DNA from: CATQHS01 sp965203375
GTDB taxonomy: Bacteria > Actinomycetota > Acidimicrobiia > Acidimicrobiales > Aldehydirespiratoraceae
Direction: 5' to 3'
Length of the DNA stretch: 64,000 nucleotides
NCBI GenBank assembly: GCA_965203375.1
Contig: OZ241886.1
Coordinates: forward strand, 62,001-126,000
The notes under the pieces were generated by a model, which had not been told where the DNA came from, did not search any database, and saw nothing but the letters and a program-made list of their open reading frames with translations. This document shows, one piece after another, positions 15,505-24,626 of the stretch. The number at the start of each line of letters is the position of its first letter. The stretch's first letter is position 1. The position numbers were made by a program, and so were the translations under genes.

Positions 15505-16929
15505 TCAAGCCGGGAAGAGGGCGGGGGCTGTTTGCAGTGGCGGGTCGGGGCCGTTGGCCGGGTGGGCTGATCCGGGGCGGGTCGGGGCCGGTTGGGCACG
15601 GGCTCTGGCTGGTTGCGGGCTGCGGCTCGGCTGTGAGTTGCGGCTCGGTCGTGGTCGTCGGGATTCGCGGGGGTGTCGGTCGTGGGGGTGTCGGCCGTCG
15701 GCGGGTCCGGGCGGAGCGAGCGGGTCGGGCGGTTGCAGGGCGGGTTTGCCGTTGCGGTGGACGACTCGCCAGTGGTGGTCGTGGATGTTGTGGTGGCAGC
15801 GCCAGCAGACGAGGACGAGGTTTTCGATGTCGGTGCGCCGTAGTCGGGCGTAGGGGACGATGTGGTGGGCCTGGCATTGGCCGGGTTCGGCACCGCAGCC
15901 GACGCAGCCGCGGTCGCGGGCGATGAGCATCCGCCATTGGGCGGTGGTGGCGGTGCGCACCGTGGCCCCGTGGCGCAGCGGTTTGCCGTCGCTGAAAAGG
16001 AGCCCGGTGAGCTGGGCGTCGCAGGCTATGCGCTGTAGCACCTCAGGGGGAACAGGCCCGGTGCCGGGGATCTCGCAGCGCCCGGCGGGATCGTCGCCGG
16101 TGAGGGCACCGATGTCGGCCACCACGATGACCTCGGCCTTGGGCCGCCCACCGGCGCCGCCGCGTCCCTTGTCGTCGGCGGCACCAGATGTGAGCCGATC
16201 GAGGGCGTCGGCCCGGAGCTGGTCCCAAGTCCGGCTCTCGCTTTCGTCGGGTCTGTTGCCAGCGGCTGCGCTGTCGCGGTTGCGGGCTGTTTGCTGGTCT
16301 TGGCAGCGGAGCTCTTCGGCGGTGTCTTGGAGGCGGTTGCAGATGCGGGTGCCGGTCTCGGGGTCCAACAGGCCGTCGAGGCGGACCATGCCGTCTTGTT
16401 GCTTCCAGGTCTTGAGGTACCGCCGCCGGCGCTTGTTGACCCAGTCGCCGTGGCCGTGGTCGCTTTGGTGGCGCTGAGTCCAAGCGCTGACTTCGCGGGC
16501 GAACCGGTCGGGGGACAGTTCCTTGGCCATGGCCAGCAGATCAGCCGCGGAATCAACCGCTTTAGGGGCTGTGTGCTTGGCCGCGTCAGCCAGGCGCTCG
16601 GCATTGGCCAATGACACTTCCCCGGAATCGACCGACGAGCGCAGCGAGGGCATCTCGTCGAGAACCTCAGCGGCACCCAGGCTGCGGCGAGCCTGAACCC
16701 TCGACTTGCCGGCCTGGTCGCGCAGCACCGAGGCTCCGCCGTCGCCGTGTCCCTCCCGGGCTGAGATGGATCGGGCGGCGTCGGTCTGCAAGGCGGCCAC
16801 ATTGGCCTCCCAGGACCGGGTGACCGCGATCAGTTCCTTCAGGCGAACTACCGGCAGTTCCCCGGCCCGGACCGCTTCCAGCAGCCGGGCCAGTCCCCCG
16901 TTGACACATTCGACCGTTTCAGTGAACAT
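15505..16929 (-). CDS. DUF222 / HNH endonuclease-domain protein (13E12 type)
   Basis: A 474-residue protein. Residues 10-230 are the helical DUF222 domain; the HNH module is at about 345-395, with CVGCGAEPGQCQAHHIVPY and LVCWRCHHNIHDHHW giving two CxxC zinc knuckles and the HH catalytic site. A Pro/Arg/Ser-rich tail of about 80 residues is low complexity. Family members are abundant, strain-variable actinobacterial proteins often near mobile DNA; their function is not settled. A TAGAGT box 6 nt before the ATG points to a leaderless mRNA. Confidence 0.85.
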   Translation of the reverse strand: MFTETVECVNGGLARLLEAVRAGELPVVRLKELIAVTRSWEANVAALQTDAARSISAREGHGDGGASVLRDQAGKSRVQARRSLGAAEVLDEMPSLRSSVDSGEVSLANAERLADAAKHTAPKAVDSAADLLAMAKELSPDRFAREVSAWTQRHQSDHGHGDWVNKRRRRYLKTWKQQDGMVRLDGLLDPETGTRICNRLQDTAEELRCQDQQTARNRDSAAAGNRPDESESRTWDQLRADALDRLTSGAADDKGRGGAGGRPKAEVIVVADIGALTGDDPAGRCEIPGTGPVPPEVLQRIACDAQLTGLLFSDGKPLRHGATVRTATTAQWRMLIARDRGCVGCGAEPGQCQAHHIVPYARLRRTDIENLVLVCWRCHHNIHDHHWRVVHRNGKPALQPPDPLAPPGPADGRHPHDRHPRESRRPRPSRNSQPSRSPQPARARAQPAPTRPGSAHPANGPDPPLQTAPALFPA

Positions 16930-16935
16930 GTGATC

Positions 16936-16941
16936 ACTCTA
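16936..16941 (-). promoter_or_regulatory. -10 box TAGAGT, leaderless start of the HNH gene
   Basis: On the minus strand TAGAGT, then 6 nt, then the ATG at 16929. Confidence 0.55.
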
Positions 16942-17196
16942 CAACATGGGTGAGACAATCACACCCCTTATCCCGATATTTTCTGAAATTTTCTGAGATT
17001 TCTTTGAATGCATCCGAAACATCCCCCAACAACGGGTCAGACCTGCCACCACATCGGACGAGCCGCACATGGGAGTCGGAGCGAACCGGGCAGTTCGTGT
17101 GAGCGGGAGCCCCAGCACCAAGCGCCCAGGCCGGGGGTGGCACGGGGGCGGAGTCACGCCAATTCAGTGTTGCCGTGAAGGCCTCCGTGCATACTC

Positions 17197-17970
17197 CTAG
17201 TGCAGGCCGGCCGTTTGGCCGGCGTCGATGACGAAGCACTGGCCGGTTATGAATCGGGCCGCGTCGCTGGCGAGGAAGACGACCAGCGATGCGACGTCGC
17301 CGGGGCCGATGGTTCCGGGGAGCGTCTGGTAGCGCTCAATGTAGCCGGCCACCTGCTGGGCGGTGAGGTGGCTGGTCAACGGGGTGTCGACGAGTCCTGG
17401 GCAGATGGCGTTGGCCCGTATGTTGTCGGCGCCGTAGTCGAGCGCCACCGACCGGGTGAGGCTGATGGCCCCGGCCTTGGCCGCCGCGTAGGCGGCCTTC
17501 TCCCGCGAGGGCCGCAGGCCGAGGGTTCCCGCGGTCACCAAGAACACACCGCCCCCTCGCCTGATCAGAGCCGGGATCGCGTGTCTGGCGCTCAGGAAGA
17601 CGCTGGTGAGGTTGGTGGCGATGCACCGGTCCCATTCCGCCTCCGAGGTCTGGGTGACGCTGCCCTCGGGGCTGATGCCAGCGTTGTTGAAATACACGTC
17701 GAGGCCGCCGAACGAGTCCTGGGTGAAGGCGAGGAGACCGGCGATGTCGGCGTCGTCGGTCACGTCTGCTCGATGGCTGCGGGCCTGACCGCCGGCGGCG
17801 TTGATCTCGTCGGCCACCTCGGAGATGCCGTCCTGAGTCCGGCCCGCGGCGACAACGGCGGCGCCGGCGGCGGCCAGAGCGACGCTGGCGGCCCGGCCGA
17901 TGCCGGAGCCCGCGCCGGTGACGACGGCGACTCGGCCGTCGAGCCGGAGATCGGCCGGCCTAGCGGTCAT
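17197..17970 (-). CDS. SDR-family oxidoreductase
   Basis: A 257-residue classical short-chain dehydrogenase. It has the cofactor loop VVTGAGSGIGRA, the NNAG motif (YFNNAGISP) and the active site AAYAAAKAG; the usual Ser upstream of the Tyr appears as Thr in VTAGTLGL. The C-terminus VIDAGQTAGLH replaces the common VDGG. Substrate unknown. It sits beside the creatininase gene on the same strand, 138 bp downstream of it, so it may belong to the catabolic cluster. The start region is duplicated upstream (17962-18017). Confidence 0.82.
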   Translation of the reverse strand: MTARPADLRLDGRVAVVTGAGSGIGRAASVALAAAGAAVVAAGRTQDGISEVADEINAAGGQARSHRADVTDDADIAGLLAFTQDSFGGLDVYFNNAGISPEGSVTQTSEAEWDRCIATNLTSVFLSARHAIPALIRRGGGVFLVTAGTLGLRPSREKAAYAAAKAGAISLTRSVALDYGADNIRANAICPGLVDTPLTSHLTAQQVAGYIERYQTLPGTIGPGDVASLVVFLASDAARFITGQCFVIDAGQTAGLH

Positions 17971-18017
17971 GGCCAGCCGGAGCCCATGCCGGGCGGCTCA
18001 GCGGTCATGGCCAGCCG
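17962..18017. repeat. 18-bp duplication of the SDR start region
   Basis: AGCGGTCATGGCCAGCCG at 17962-17979 (holding the real start codon) recurs at 18000-18017. CATGCCGGGCGG also occurs twice (about 17985 and 18087). 17971-18108 is otherwise non-coding. Confidence 0.85.
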
Positions 18018-18108
18018 AACTGATGCCGGTCGGGACTGAGGCCGGTCGGAGCCGATGCGGTCGGAACTGAGGCCCGGTCGGGGCCCATGCCGGGCGGAAG
18101 TGGCGAGA

Positions 18109-18936
18109 TCATCGGGGTTGATCGAAGAAGTCGCGCTTGATCACGGTCGAGAGCCAGTCGACGATGACCGCGTAGCCCTTCTCGCCGGTTTCGGGCTTGG
18201 CCAGCGTGGGGTCTCCGATGTGGCCATAGGGCGTTACCTCCCGGTAGCTGCGGGTGCCGTAGTAGATGCCGCCGCCGGCCTTGACGTGATCGGGCCCCTG
18301 GATCTTGCGCATGACGTCCGGGTCGATGTGATGGGCGCCGGCCCGCTCGGGATGCACCAGCTCGGGGTGGGTGACGAGCAGCCGAGAGGTCTCGCCCTCG
18401 CCGCCGTGGCCCTCGCCCTTCGTCGAGGTCTGGACGGTGTGGTAGACGGCGCTGAGGGCCGCCAGCCAGTTGCACACCACCGCCTTGGCGTCGGGGGTGG
18501 CATCGACCACCTCCTGGGCGGCCACCATCATCGAGGAGAGGTTCCCGTCGTGGCCGTGGATGAACACGAAATCGCGGAATCCCCCTTCATAGAGGCTCAT
18601 GGCGATCTCGCGCAATAGCGCGACGAGCGTTGCCGAGCTGATGGTGATCGTTCCGGCGAACCCCATGTGAAAGCTCGACGTGCCGAAGGGAACCGCCGGC
18701 GCGATCATCACCGGGCATCCCATCTCCTCGAGCCGCACGGCGGTGCGGCGGCAGATCTCGCGGCCCTCCATCGTGTCGGTTCCGAGGGGCAGGTGGGGCC
18801 CGTGCTCCTCGGTGGCGCCGACCGGGATCAAAACGGTTCGGGTGACCTCGAGCCGCTCGCGAACCTCGGCGCCGGTCATCTCCGCCAGCGTCGGCGGCGC
18901 CTTCTGGACATAGAGCACTTGGTCGTCCCGGGTCAT
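18109..18936 (-). CDS. Creatininase-family amidohydrolase
   Basis: A 275-residue protein with the metal sites of the creatininase family: PVGATEEHGPHLPLGTDT (Glu, His, Asp), VPFGTSSFHMGF, FIHGHDGNLSSM, and GEGETSRLL near residue 200. Relatives include creatininase, the MftE peptidase and riboflavin-pathway amidases; they cleave cyclic or linear amides in the cytosol. ATG at 18936 was chosen because AGGAGG lies 4 nt upstream. The frame extends far beyond but overlaps the divergent regulator. It shares a 105-bp control region with the regulator gene. Confidence 0.85.
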   Translation of the reverse strand: MTRDDQVLYVQKAPPTLAEMTGAEVRERLEVTRTVLIPVGATEEHGPHLPLGTDTMEGREICRRTAVRLEEMGCPVMIAPAVPFGTSSFHMGFAGTITISSATLVALLREIAMSLYEGGFRDFVFIHGHDGNLSSMMVAAQEVVDATPDAKAVVCNWLAALSAVYHTVQTSTKGEGHGGEGETSRLLVTHPELVHPERAGAHHIDPDVMRKIQGPDHVKAGGGIYYGTRSYREVTPYGHIGDPTLAKPETGEKGYAVIVDWLSTVIKRDFFDQPR

Positions 18937-18982
18937 CACGCCTCCTGGCCAGTCCCTAGATTTAGCCATTATTTTGACGATC

Positions 18983-19011
18983 TTGACACTTCGTCTAAAC
19001 CAGGTTAGCTT
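18983..19011 (+). promoter_or_regulatory. Promoter of the catabolic operon, TTGACA-17-TAGCTT
   Basis: -35 TTGACA at 18983-18988, -10 TAGCTT at 19006-19011, spacer 17 bp, in the A+T-rich gap between two divergent genes. TTGACG at 18974 and a TTTAG/CTAAA pair flank it and may be operator parts. Confidence 0.6.
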
Positions 19012-19041
19012 GCCGTGACCGTGAACGCCAAGGGTGACGCC

Positions 19042-19746
19042 ATGAGCGACGAGCGCCAGAGGACACTCGAACTGCTGCGGCAGCTCGCCGCCGCCATCGA
19101 GCGGTTGTTCTCGCCGCTGTGCGAGGTGGTGATCCACGACTTCACCGATTTCGAGCATTCGATCGTGCATCTCGAAGGCGATGTCAGCCACCGCCACCTC
19201 GGCGGGGCGGCGACGGATCTGCTGTTGAAGCGGGCCCGGGCCAGCGAGACCGACGAAGACCTCTACTGCTACAAGACGCAGCTTCCCGGCGACCGGACCA
19301 TGAAGTCGAGCACCGTCTTTTTGCGCGACGAGTCCGGGGCCGCCTACGGGGCTTTCTGCATCAACTACGACATCACCGCCCTCACCGGGTTCGAGAAGGT
19401 GATCGGGGCGATGACGCTCAACGGCGTCGAAGAGTCGGTGTCCGAGGTGCTGTCCGACGACATCAACCAGACGATCGGAGGGATCATCGCCGAGACTCTG
19501 GCCGAGATCGGCGACGAGCCGCGCTTCATGAACCGGGGCGGCAAGGTCGATCTGATCGCCCGCCTCGACGCCAAGGGAGTCTTCCAGGTCAAGAAGGCGG
19601 CGCCCATCCTCGCCGAACAGCTCGGCCTCAGCCGGGCCACCATCTACAACTACCTGCGAGAGGCGCGAGAGCAAGCGGGAGCGCCGCTTTCAGAGGCCGG
19701 GCCCACCGCCGACGGGCTGTTGAACGAGGCGGGCGGCCATGAATAG
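19042..19746 (+). CDS. PAS/HTH transcriptional regulator (YheO/DauR type)
   Basis: A 234-residue protein. Residues 5-120 form a YheO-like PAS domain (PLCEVVIHDFTDFEHSIVHL, then VFLRDESGAAYGAFCINYD). Residues 160-220 form the HTH typical of this family, with VKKAAPILAEQLGLSRATIY and NYLREAR. DauR-type members repress amino-acid catabolic operons and respond to a small ligand. It is the first gene of the operon and divergent from the creatininase gene, so it is probably the local regulator. ATG at 19042 follows AAGGGTG; a GTG at 19015 is an in-frame alternative. Confidence 0.82.
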   Translation: MSDERQRTLELLRQLAAAIERLFSPLCEVVIHDFTDFEHSIVHLEGDVSHRHLGGAATDLLLKRARASETDEDLYCYKTQLPGDRTMKSSTVFLRDESGAAYGAFCINYDITALTGFEKVIGAMTLNGVEESVSEVLSDDINQTIGGIIAETLAEIGDEPRFMNRGGKVDLIARLDAKGVFQVKKAAPILAEQLGLSRATIYNYLREAREQAGAPLSEAGPTADGLLNEAGGHE

Positions 19747-21019
19747 GCCCGGCGAGGTGCGCAGCCCCCGGGCCGCCCCACCGCCGAGCGCGCACAGCCA
19801 AGCCATAGCGGCGGAGGTCCTCCGCCATCTGGACCCGGCGGAGCCGGTGGAGTTGGCCCGGGAGCTGATCCGGGTGCCGTCGCCGCTGTGGGGCGAATCC
19901 GAAGTCGCCCGCTGGCTGGAGCGCTGGTTCCTCGAACGCGGCTACGGCGTCGATCTCCAAGAGGTGGCGCACGAAACCCACGTCACCCACCAGGCCATCG
20001 CCACCTTGCCCGGAGACGGGTCCGGACCGTCGCTGATGCTGTGCGGGCACACCGACACCAGCGACTGGAACGGCCGCCCCTTCAGAGAGGACGAGTGGAC
20101 CCGCGACCCGTTCGGCGGAGAGATCGACGACGGCTACCTCTACGGCCTGGGCGCCATCAACATGAAGGCCGGCGTCGCTGCCAACCTCGCGGCCGCGGAG
20201 GCGGTCCGCCGGTCGGGGCGGCCGCTCAAAGGAGATCTCGTCGTGGCCTGCGTGGTGGCCGAGACGGGCGGCGGGGTCGGAGCGCTGCATCTGATCGAGA
20301 GCGGCTGCCGGCCCGACTATTGCATCGTCTCCGAGGCCGGGGACCTCGACGTGGGGGTGATCTCGGTCGGCTACGTCCAGGGCAAGGTCCGCGTCATCGG
20401 CGAGTTCAAGGCCCGGGTTCCCTACGTAAACCCCATCGAGAAGGCGGCGAAGGTCCTCGAGGCCTTCGGCCCGGCCTATGTGCCCCTCAAGCCGGCGGGC
20501 GAGGGCGGCTGGATCAACTTCGACCCCCACCCGCTGATCCCCGGGTTCCCGAGAATGGCCGTGCGCGACATATCCCACCATCAGGACGCGACCACGCTCA
20601 CCTTCGACCTTCGGATCGTTCCGGGGATGACCGAGGAGAGCGTCGTCGCCGACCTGACCGCGCTGTTGGATCAGATAGCGGCGCGAGACGAAGACTTCGC
20701 TTACGAGCTGGTCGTGCCCCAGTCCCCCCGGCAGCCGAACATGCCGGCCCGGCCCGAGACGCCCGCCGACGAACCGGTCGTGGCCGAGCTCATCGGCGCC
20801 CATCGGGCCGTGACCGGCGCCGATCCCGCAGTGGGGGCGGGCCACCGCATCGGCGCCACGGCCGACACCTGCCACTTCAAGGGAGCGGGCATCACCTGCG
20901 TGGAGTACGGCCCCGGCTACATCCCGACGTGGCCCATGGTCGACGAGCGCATCGAGGTCGAGCAGATCGTCACGGCCGCGCGGGTCCTCGCGGTCACGGC
21001 GGCGGCGGTGCTGACATGA
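19739..21019 (+). CDS. M20-family hydrolase with an altered metal/catalytic site
   Basis: A 426-residue protein with the M20 layout (acetylornithine deacetylase/succinyl-DAP desuccinylase type). The first site is kept: LMLCGHTDTSD (His104, Asp106). The bridging Asp is Asn in GLGAINMKAG (Asn141). The general-base Glu of DEE is Ala in VVAETGGG (Ala174, Glu175 kept), and the late His region reads YIPTWPMVDER. It may therefore bind one metal, use a different mechanism, or be inactive. It overlaps the regulator gene by 8 bp and the next gene by 4 bp. Confidence 0.75.
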   Translation: MNRPGEVRSPRAAPPPSAHSQAIAAEVLRHLDPAEPVELARELIRVPSPLWGESEVARWLERWFLERGYGVDLQEVAHETHVTHQAIATLPGDGSGPSLMLCGHTDTSDWNGRPFREDEWTRDPFGGEIDDGYLYGLGAINMKAGVAANLAAAEAVRRSGRPLKGDLVVACVVAETGGGVGALHLIESGCRPDYCIVSEAGDLDVGVISVGYVQGKVRVIGEFKARVPYVNPIEKAAKVLEAFGPAYVPLKPAGEGGWINFDPHPLIPGFPRMAVRDISHHQDATTLTFDLRIVPGMTEESVVADLTALLDQIAARDEDFAYELVVPQSPRQPNMPARPETPADEPVVAELIGAHRAVTGADPAVGAGHRIGATADTCHFKGAGITCVEYGPGYIPTWPMVDERIEVEQIVTAARVLAVTAAAVLT

Positions 21020-22023
21020 CCGCCGCAGCCGCCGCCCCAGCCAAGGAGACGATCGCGGCCGAGACCGTGCTGAGCATCTACCGGCACTGCGTCCGCATCC
21101 GCCGCTTCGAGGAGAGGGTCGCCCGGCTCTTCAAGCAGGGGCTGCTCCCGGGGTTCGTCCACCTCTACATAGGCGAAGAGGCGGTGGCGGCCGGAGTGGG
21201 AGCGGCGCTGCGGGGCGACGATCACATCGTCTCGACTCACCGCGGCCACGGGCACGTCATCGCCAAGGGCGGCGACCTGAACCGCATGATGGCCGAGCTG
21301 TTCGGCAAGGCCGCCGGCTACTGCAAGGGCAAGGGTGGGTCGATGCACATCGCCGACTTCTCCATCGGAATGCTGGGGGCCTGCGGGATCGTGGGCGGCG
21401 GCATCCCCATCGCCCTGGGCGCGGCCTTGAGCAGCGCGACCCGCGGCACAGATCAGGTGGCGGTGACCTTCTTCGGCGACGGCGCCGCCAACGAGGGCAG
21501 CTTCCACGAGTCTCTGAACCTGGCGTCGGTGCTGGGCCTCCCGGTGCTGTTCGTGTGCGAGAACAACCACTACGGGGAGTTCACGCCCGCCGCCGAGGCG
21601 ATGAACATCACCGACGTGGCCGACCGGGCCGCTGGCTACGGGATCCCCGGCGTCGTCGTCGACGGCGCCGACCCGCTGGCGGTGCATCTGGCCGCGGCCG
21701 ACGCGGCGGAGCGGGGGCGGAGGGGCGGGGGCCCGACCCTCATAGAGGCCAAGACCCACCGGGGCGACCACGCCGAGGGCGAGAAGGCGTTCCTCGCCGG
21801 TCAGCCCTACCGCGACGAGCAGGAACTCGAGCAGGCCGCGGCCAACGACCCGATCGAGCGGCTGGCCGCCGACATCGCCCGGCTCGGCCTCTTCGGCGCC
21901 GATGTCCTCGAAGCCATCGACCGCGAGGCGGCCGCCGCGGTGGAGGAGGCGGTGGAGTTCGCCCGAGCCAGCCCCGACCCCGGCCCCGAGGTGCTCATGG
22001 AGGACCGGTGGGCGTCGGGATGA
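21016..22023 (+). CDS. Thiamine-diphosphate-dependent 2-oxoacid/acetoin dehydrogenase E1, alpha subunit
   Basis: A 335-residue protein of normal E1-alpha length. It has RRFEERVARLFKQG, THRGHGHVIAKGGD, FGKAAGYCKGKGGSMHIAD and the ThDP motif FGDGAANEGSFHESLNLAS...ENNHYGEF. It pairs with the beta subunit next door. Family knowledge: E1 decarboxylates a 2-oxo acid or cleaves acetoin. No E2 or E3 gene is in this operon, so the pair may borrow those subunits or act as a stand-alone decarboxylase. ATGA overlap with the upstream gene. Confidence 0.87.
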   Translation: MTAAAAAPAKETIAAETVLSIYRHCVRIRRFEERVARLFKQGLLPGFVHLYIGEEAVAAGVGAALRGDDHIVSTHRGHGHVIAKGGDLNRMMAELFGKAAGYCKGKGGSMHIADFSIGMLGACGIVGGGIPIALGAALSSATRGTDQVAVTFFGDGAANEGSFHESLNLASVLGLPVLFVCENNHYGEFTPAAEAMNITDVADRAAGYGIPGVVVDGADPLAVHLAAADAAERGRRGGGPTLIEAKTHRGDHAEGEKAFLAGQPYRDEQELEQAAANDPIERLAADIARLGLFGADVLEAIDREAAAAVEEAVEFARASPDPGPEVLMEDRWASG

Positions 22024-22033
22024 GGCGATTCTC

Positions 22034-23017
22034 ATGTCGCAGAAGACCTACGTAGCCGCCATCCGAGAGGCGCTCGGAGAGGAGATGAGGCGGGACGGGC
22101 GCGTCCTGCTCATCGGCGAGGACGTCCGGCTGGGCGTGTTCGCCGGCACGCGGGGCCTGCACGGCGAGTTCGGGCCCGGGCGCGTGGTGAACACGCCGAT
22201 CTCGGAGCTGGCGGTGGCCGGCATGGGCGTGGGCGCGGCGGTGACCGGGCTGCGGCCCGTCGTCGACCTCATGTTCGGGACGTTCCTGTATCTGGCCATG
22301 GACCAGATCGCCAACCAGGCCGGCTGCATGCGCTACATGTTCGGCGGCCAGGCGAAGGTCCCGGTCGTCTTCATGGCCCAGAACGGCGGCGGCCTCTCCG
22401 CCGGCCCCCACCACAGCCAGCCCATGCACCCGCTGTTCATGAACATGCCCTTGATCAAGGTGATCGCGCCGAGCAACCCCTACGACGCCAAGGGGCTGCT
22501 GAAGGCGGCCGTCCGCGACGATGACCCGGTCGTCTTCTTGAGCCAACTGTCGTCGGGCGGCAAGCGGGCCGAGGTGCCCGACGAGGAGTACACCATCCCG
22601 ATCGGCGCCGGAGAGGTCAAGCGAGCCGGCGCCGACGTCACCGTCTGCAGCGCCGGTCTGGCGGTGCATCGCGCCCTGGAGGCGGCTTCGCTGCTCGCCG
22701 AGGACGGCATCGACGCCGAGGTCGTCGACCTGCGCACCTTGAAGCCGTGGGACGAGGCCATGGTGCTGGAGAGCGTGGCCAAGACCGGGCGCTTCGTGGC
22801 CGTCGACGAGAGCTATCCGACCTGCGGGGCGGCCAGCGAATGGGCCGCGACCGTGGCCGAGAAGGCGTTCGGGGACCTTCGGGCCCCGGTTCAGCGGGTT
22901 TCCAACCGGCCGGTGCCGATGCCGTTCAGCCCCGGGCTCGAACGCGAAGCGCTCCCCTCCGCGGCCGATGTGGTGGAGGCGGTGCGCCGAACGATGGCGT
23001 CGGCTGAAAGCGGATGA
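22034..23017 (+). CDS. 2-oxoacid/acetoin dehydrogenase E1, beta subunit
   Basis: A 327-residue transketolase-type beta subunit: IREALGEEMRRDGRVLLIGED, NTPISELAVAGMGVGAAVTG, QNGGGLSAGPHHSQ, and the C-terminal EVVDLRTLKPWDEAMVLES and VDESYPTCG. It completes the E1 heterotetramer with the gene upstream (10-nt gap). The ABC ATPase gene begins in its stop codon. Confidence 0.88.
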   Translation: MSQKTYVAAIREALGEEMRRDGRVLLIGEDVRLGVFAGTRGLHGEFGPGRVVNTPISELAVAGMGVGAAVTGLRPVVDLMFGTFLYLAMDQIANQAGCMRYMFGGQAKVPVVFMAQNGGGLSAGPHHSQPMHPLFMNMPLIKVIAPSNPYDAKGLLKAAVRDDDPVVFLSQLSSGGKRAEVPDEEYTIPIGAGEVKRAGADVTVCSAGLAVHRALEAASLLAEDGIDAEVVDLRTLKPWDEAMVLESVAKTGRFVAVDESYPTCGAASEWAATVAEKAFGDLRAPVQRVSNRPVPMPFSPGLEREALPSAADVVEAVRRTMASAESG

Positions 23018-23859
23018 ACGGGATGCCGCCCGAGCCCGAGCCCGGACCCGAGGTGGCCGCCGACCGGCCGGACCCGCCCGCGGCGAGCCCCGACGGCGGG
23101 ATCTCCGTCGACGGGCTGTCGATGACCTTCGGCAAGGAGCCCGCCGCCGTTCACGCGCTCGACGACGTGTCCTTCCACGTCCCCAGGGGCGGATTCACGG
23201 CCCTGATCGGCCCGAGCGGCTGTGGCAAGTCCACCATCCTGAGGCTGCTGGCCGACTTGTTGCAGCCCACCGCCGGGCGGGTGGCCATATCGGGCCAGGC
23301 GCCGAGCGTCCTGCGCAAGCAGCGCCGCATCGGCTTCGTCTTCCAGGAGCACGCCCTGCTCCCGTGGCGCAGCGTGGTCGACAACATCCGGCTGCCGCTG
23401 CAGTTGTCGGGCCAGGGCAAGCGGAGCCCCGCCTCAACGGTAAGCGACCTGATCTCCCTGGTGGGCCTTGAGGGCTTTGAGAACTCGAAGCCCTCAGAGC
23501 TCTCCGGCGGGATGCGCCAGCGGGTGTCGATCGCCAGGGCCATAACCCTGTCGCCCGAGGTCCTGCTGTTGGACGAGCCGTTCGGCGCCCTCGACGAGAT
23601 CACCCGCCAGACCCTCAACATCGAGCTTCTGAGAATCCTGTCCGAGACGGGCACGACCGCCGTGCTGGTCACGCACTCCCTGAACGAGGCCACCCTGCTG
23701 GCCGACGAGGTGATCGTCTTGTCGCCGCGGCCGGGACGGGTGGAGGCCCGGATCGAGGTGCCGCTGGAGCGCCCGCGGACGCTGGCCATGATGAAGGCGC
23801 CGGAGTTCTTCCACACCGAGAACCTCATCCGCGAGGCTCTCTTCGGCAGGCACTCATGA
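23014..23859 (+). CDS. ABC importer ATPase (NitT/TauT type)
   Basis: A 281-residue ATPase. In order: Walker A IGPSGCGKST, Q-loop VFQEHALLPW, signature ELSGGMRQRVS, Walker B LLLDEPFGALDE, H-loop VLVTHSLNEAT. This pattern with LLPW is typical of nitrate/taurine/HMP-type importers. It energises the two permeases that follow. Overlaps its neighbours by 4 bp on both sides. Confidence 0.92.
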   Translation: MNGMPPEPEPGPEVAADRPDPPAASPDGGISVDGLSMTFGKEPAAVHALDDVSFHVPRGGFTALIGPSGCGKSTILRLLADLLQPTAGRVAISGQAPSVLRKQRRIGFVFQEHALLPWRSVVDNIRLPLQLSGQGKRSPASTVSDLISLVGLEGFENSKPSELSGGMRQRVSIARAITLSPEVLLLDEPFGALDEITRQTLNIELLRILSETGTTAVLVTHSLNEATLLADEVIVLSPRPGRVEARIEVPLERPRTLAMMKAPEFFHTENLIREALFGRHS

Positions 23860-24626
23860 GCGCCGGGGCCCTGCGCCGGGTCCTCGACATCGGCGTGCCG
23901 CGCCTGGTCATGGCGGCCTTGGTCGTGGGGTGGGAGGCGGCCCACCGAGCCGGGCTGCTGCCCAGCTCGGTGGCGTCTCCGGCCCAGATCTGGACCGAGC
24001 TCACCGAGAGCTACAACCTCCTCTGGCGCCATGCCCGGCCCACCCTGTCCTCGGCCGTCTGGGGATTCGCCGCCGCGGTGCTGATCGCCTTCGCCTTGGC
24101 CCTCGTGGTCGCCTTCGTCCCCAAGTTGAACCGAACCGTCTACACCTCGGCTGTTCTGGTCGCTTCGGTCCCGTTGATCGCGCTGACCCCGATTCTGGTG
24201 CTGTGGCTCCAGCGGGGCGCCCAGGTTCGGATCACCATCGCCGCCATAGCCAGCTTCTTTCCGATCCTGATCGGATGCATCGAAGGGCTCCGCCAGGTCC
24301 GGCACGACCAGGCTGAACTCTTCGAGGTCTTGTCCGCCCCCCGGTGGCAGCGGATACTGCGGCTTCAGATTCCCAGCGCCGTGCCGCTGACCGTGGCCGG
24401 GCTGCGGGCCGCCGCGGCCGGCGCGGTGCTGGGCGCCATCATCGCCGAGTGGTCCGGCGGGGGCGGGGCGCTGGGCTTGGGCGCGCTCATGTCGAGCGCC
24501 CTGTTCTCGTTCAACGTTCCGCTGACCTGGCTGACCATCACCGCCGCCGTCGTCTTGTCCGTCGGGGCGTACTTCGTCGTGATGGCCCTGACCGTCCTCA
24601 TGAGCCGGAAGGTGCGCAGTGGCTAG
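23856..24626 (+). CDS. ABC importer permease 1 (NitT/TauT type)
   Basis: A 256-residue BPD_transp_1 permease with about six membrane helices. The N-terminus ends its first helix near GWEAAHRAGLLPSS, and the coupling-loop region reads EVLSAPRWQRILRLQIPSAVP, the EAA-type contact to the ATPase. Its fold and length match the second permease, suggesting a heterodimer. Confidence 0.88.
   Translation: MSAGALRRVLDIGVPRLVMAALVVGWEAAHRAGLLPSSVASPAQIWTELTESYNLLWRHARPTLSSAVWGFAAAVLIAFALALVVAFVPKLNRTVYTSAVLVASVPLIALTPILVLWLQRGAQVRITIAAIASFFPILIGCIEGLRQVRHDQAELFEVLSAPRWQRILRLQIPSAVPLTVAGLRAAAAGAVLGAIIAEWSGGGGALGLGALMSSALFSFNVPLTWLTITAAVVLSVGAYFVVMALTVLMSRKVRSG

Noticed and set aside
18109..19674. 521-residue minus-strand protein including creatininase
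   Set aside because: The N-terminal half is the antisense frame of the regulator; the AGGAGG-led ATG at 18936 gives a normal creatininase length.
19888..22023. 711-residue plus-strand fusion ahead of E1 alpha
   Set aside because: The first 370 codons are an Arg/Gly-rich shadow frame of the M20 gene; the E1 alpha motifs begin only after the ATG at 21016.
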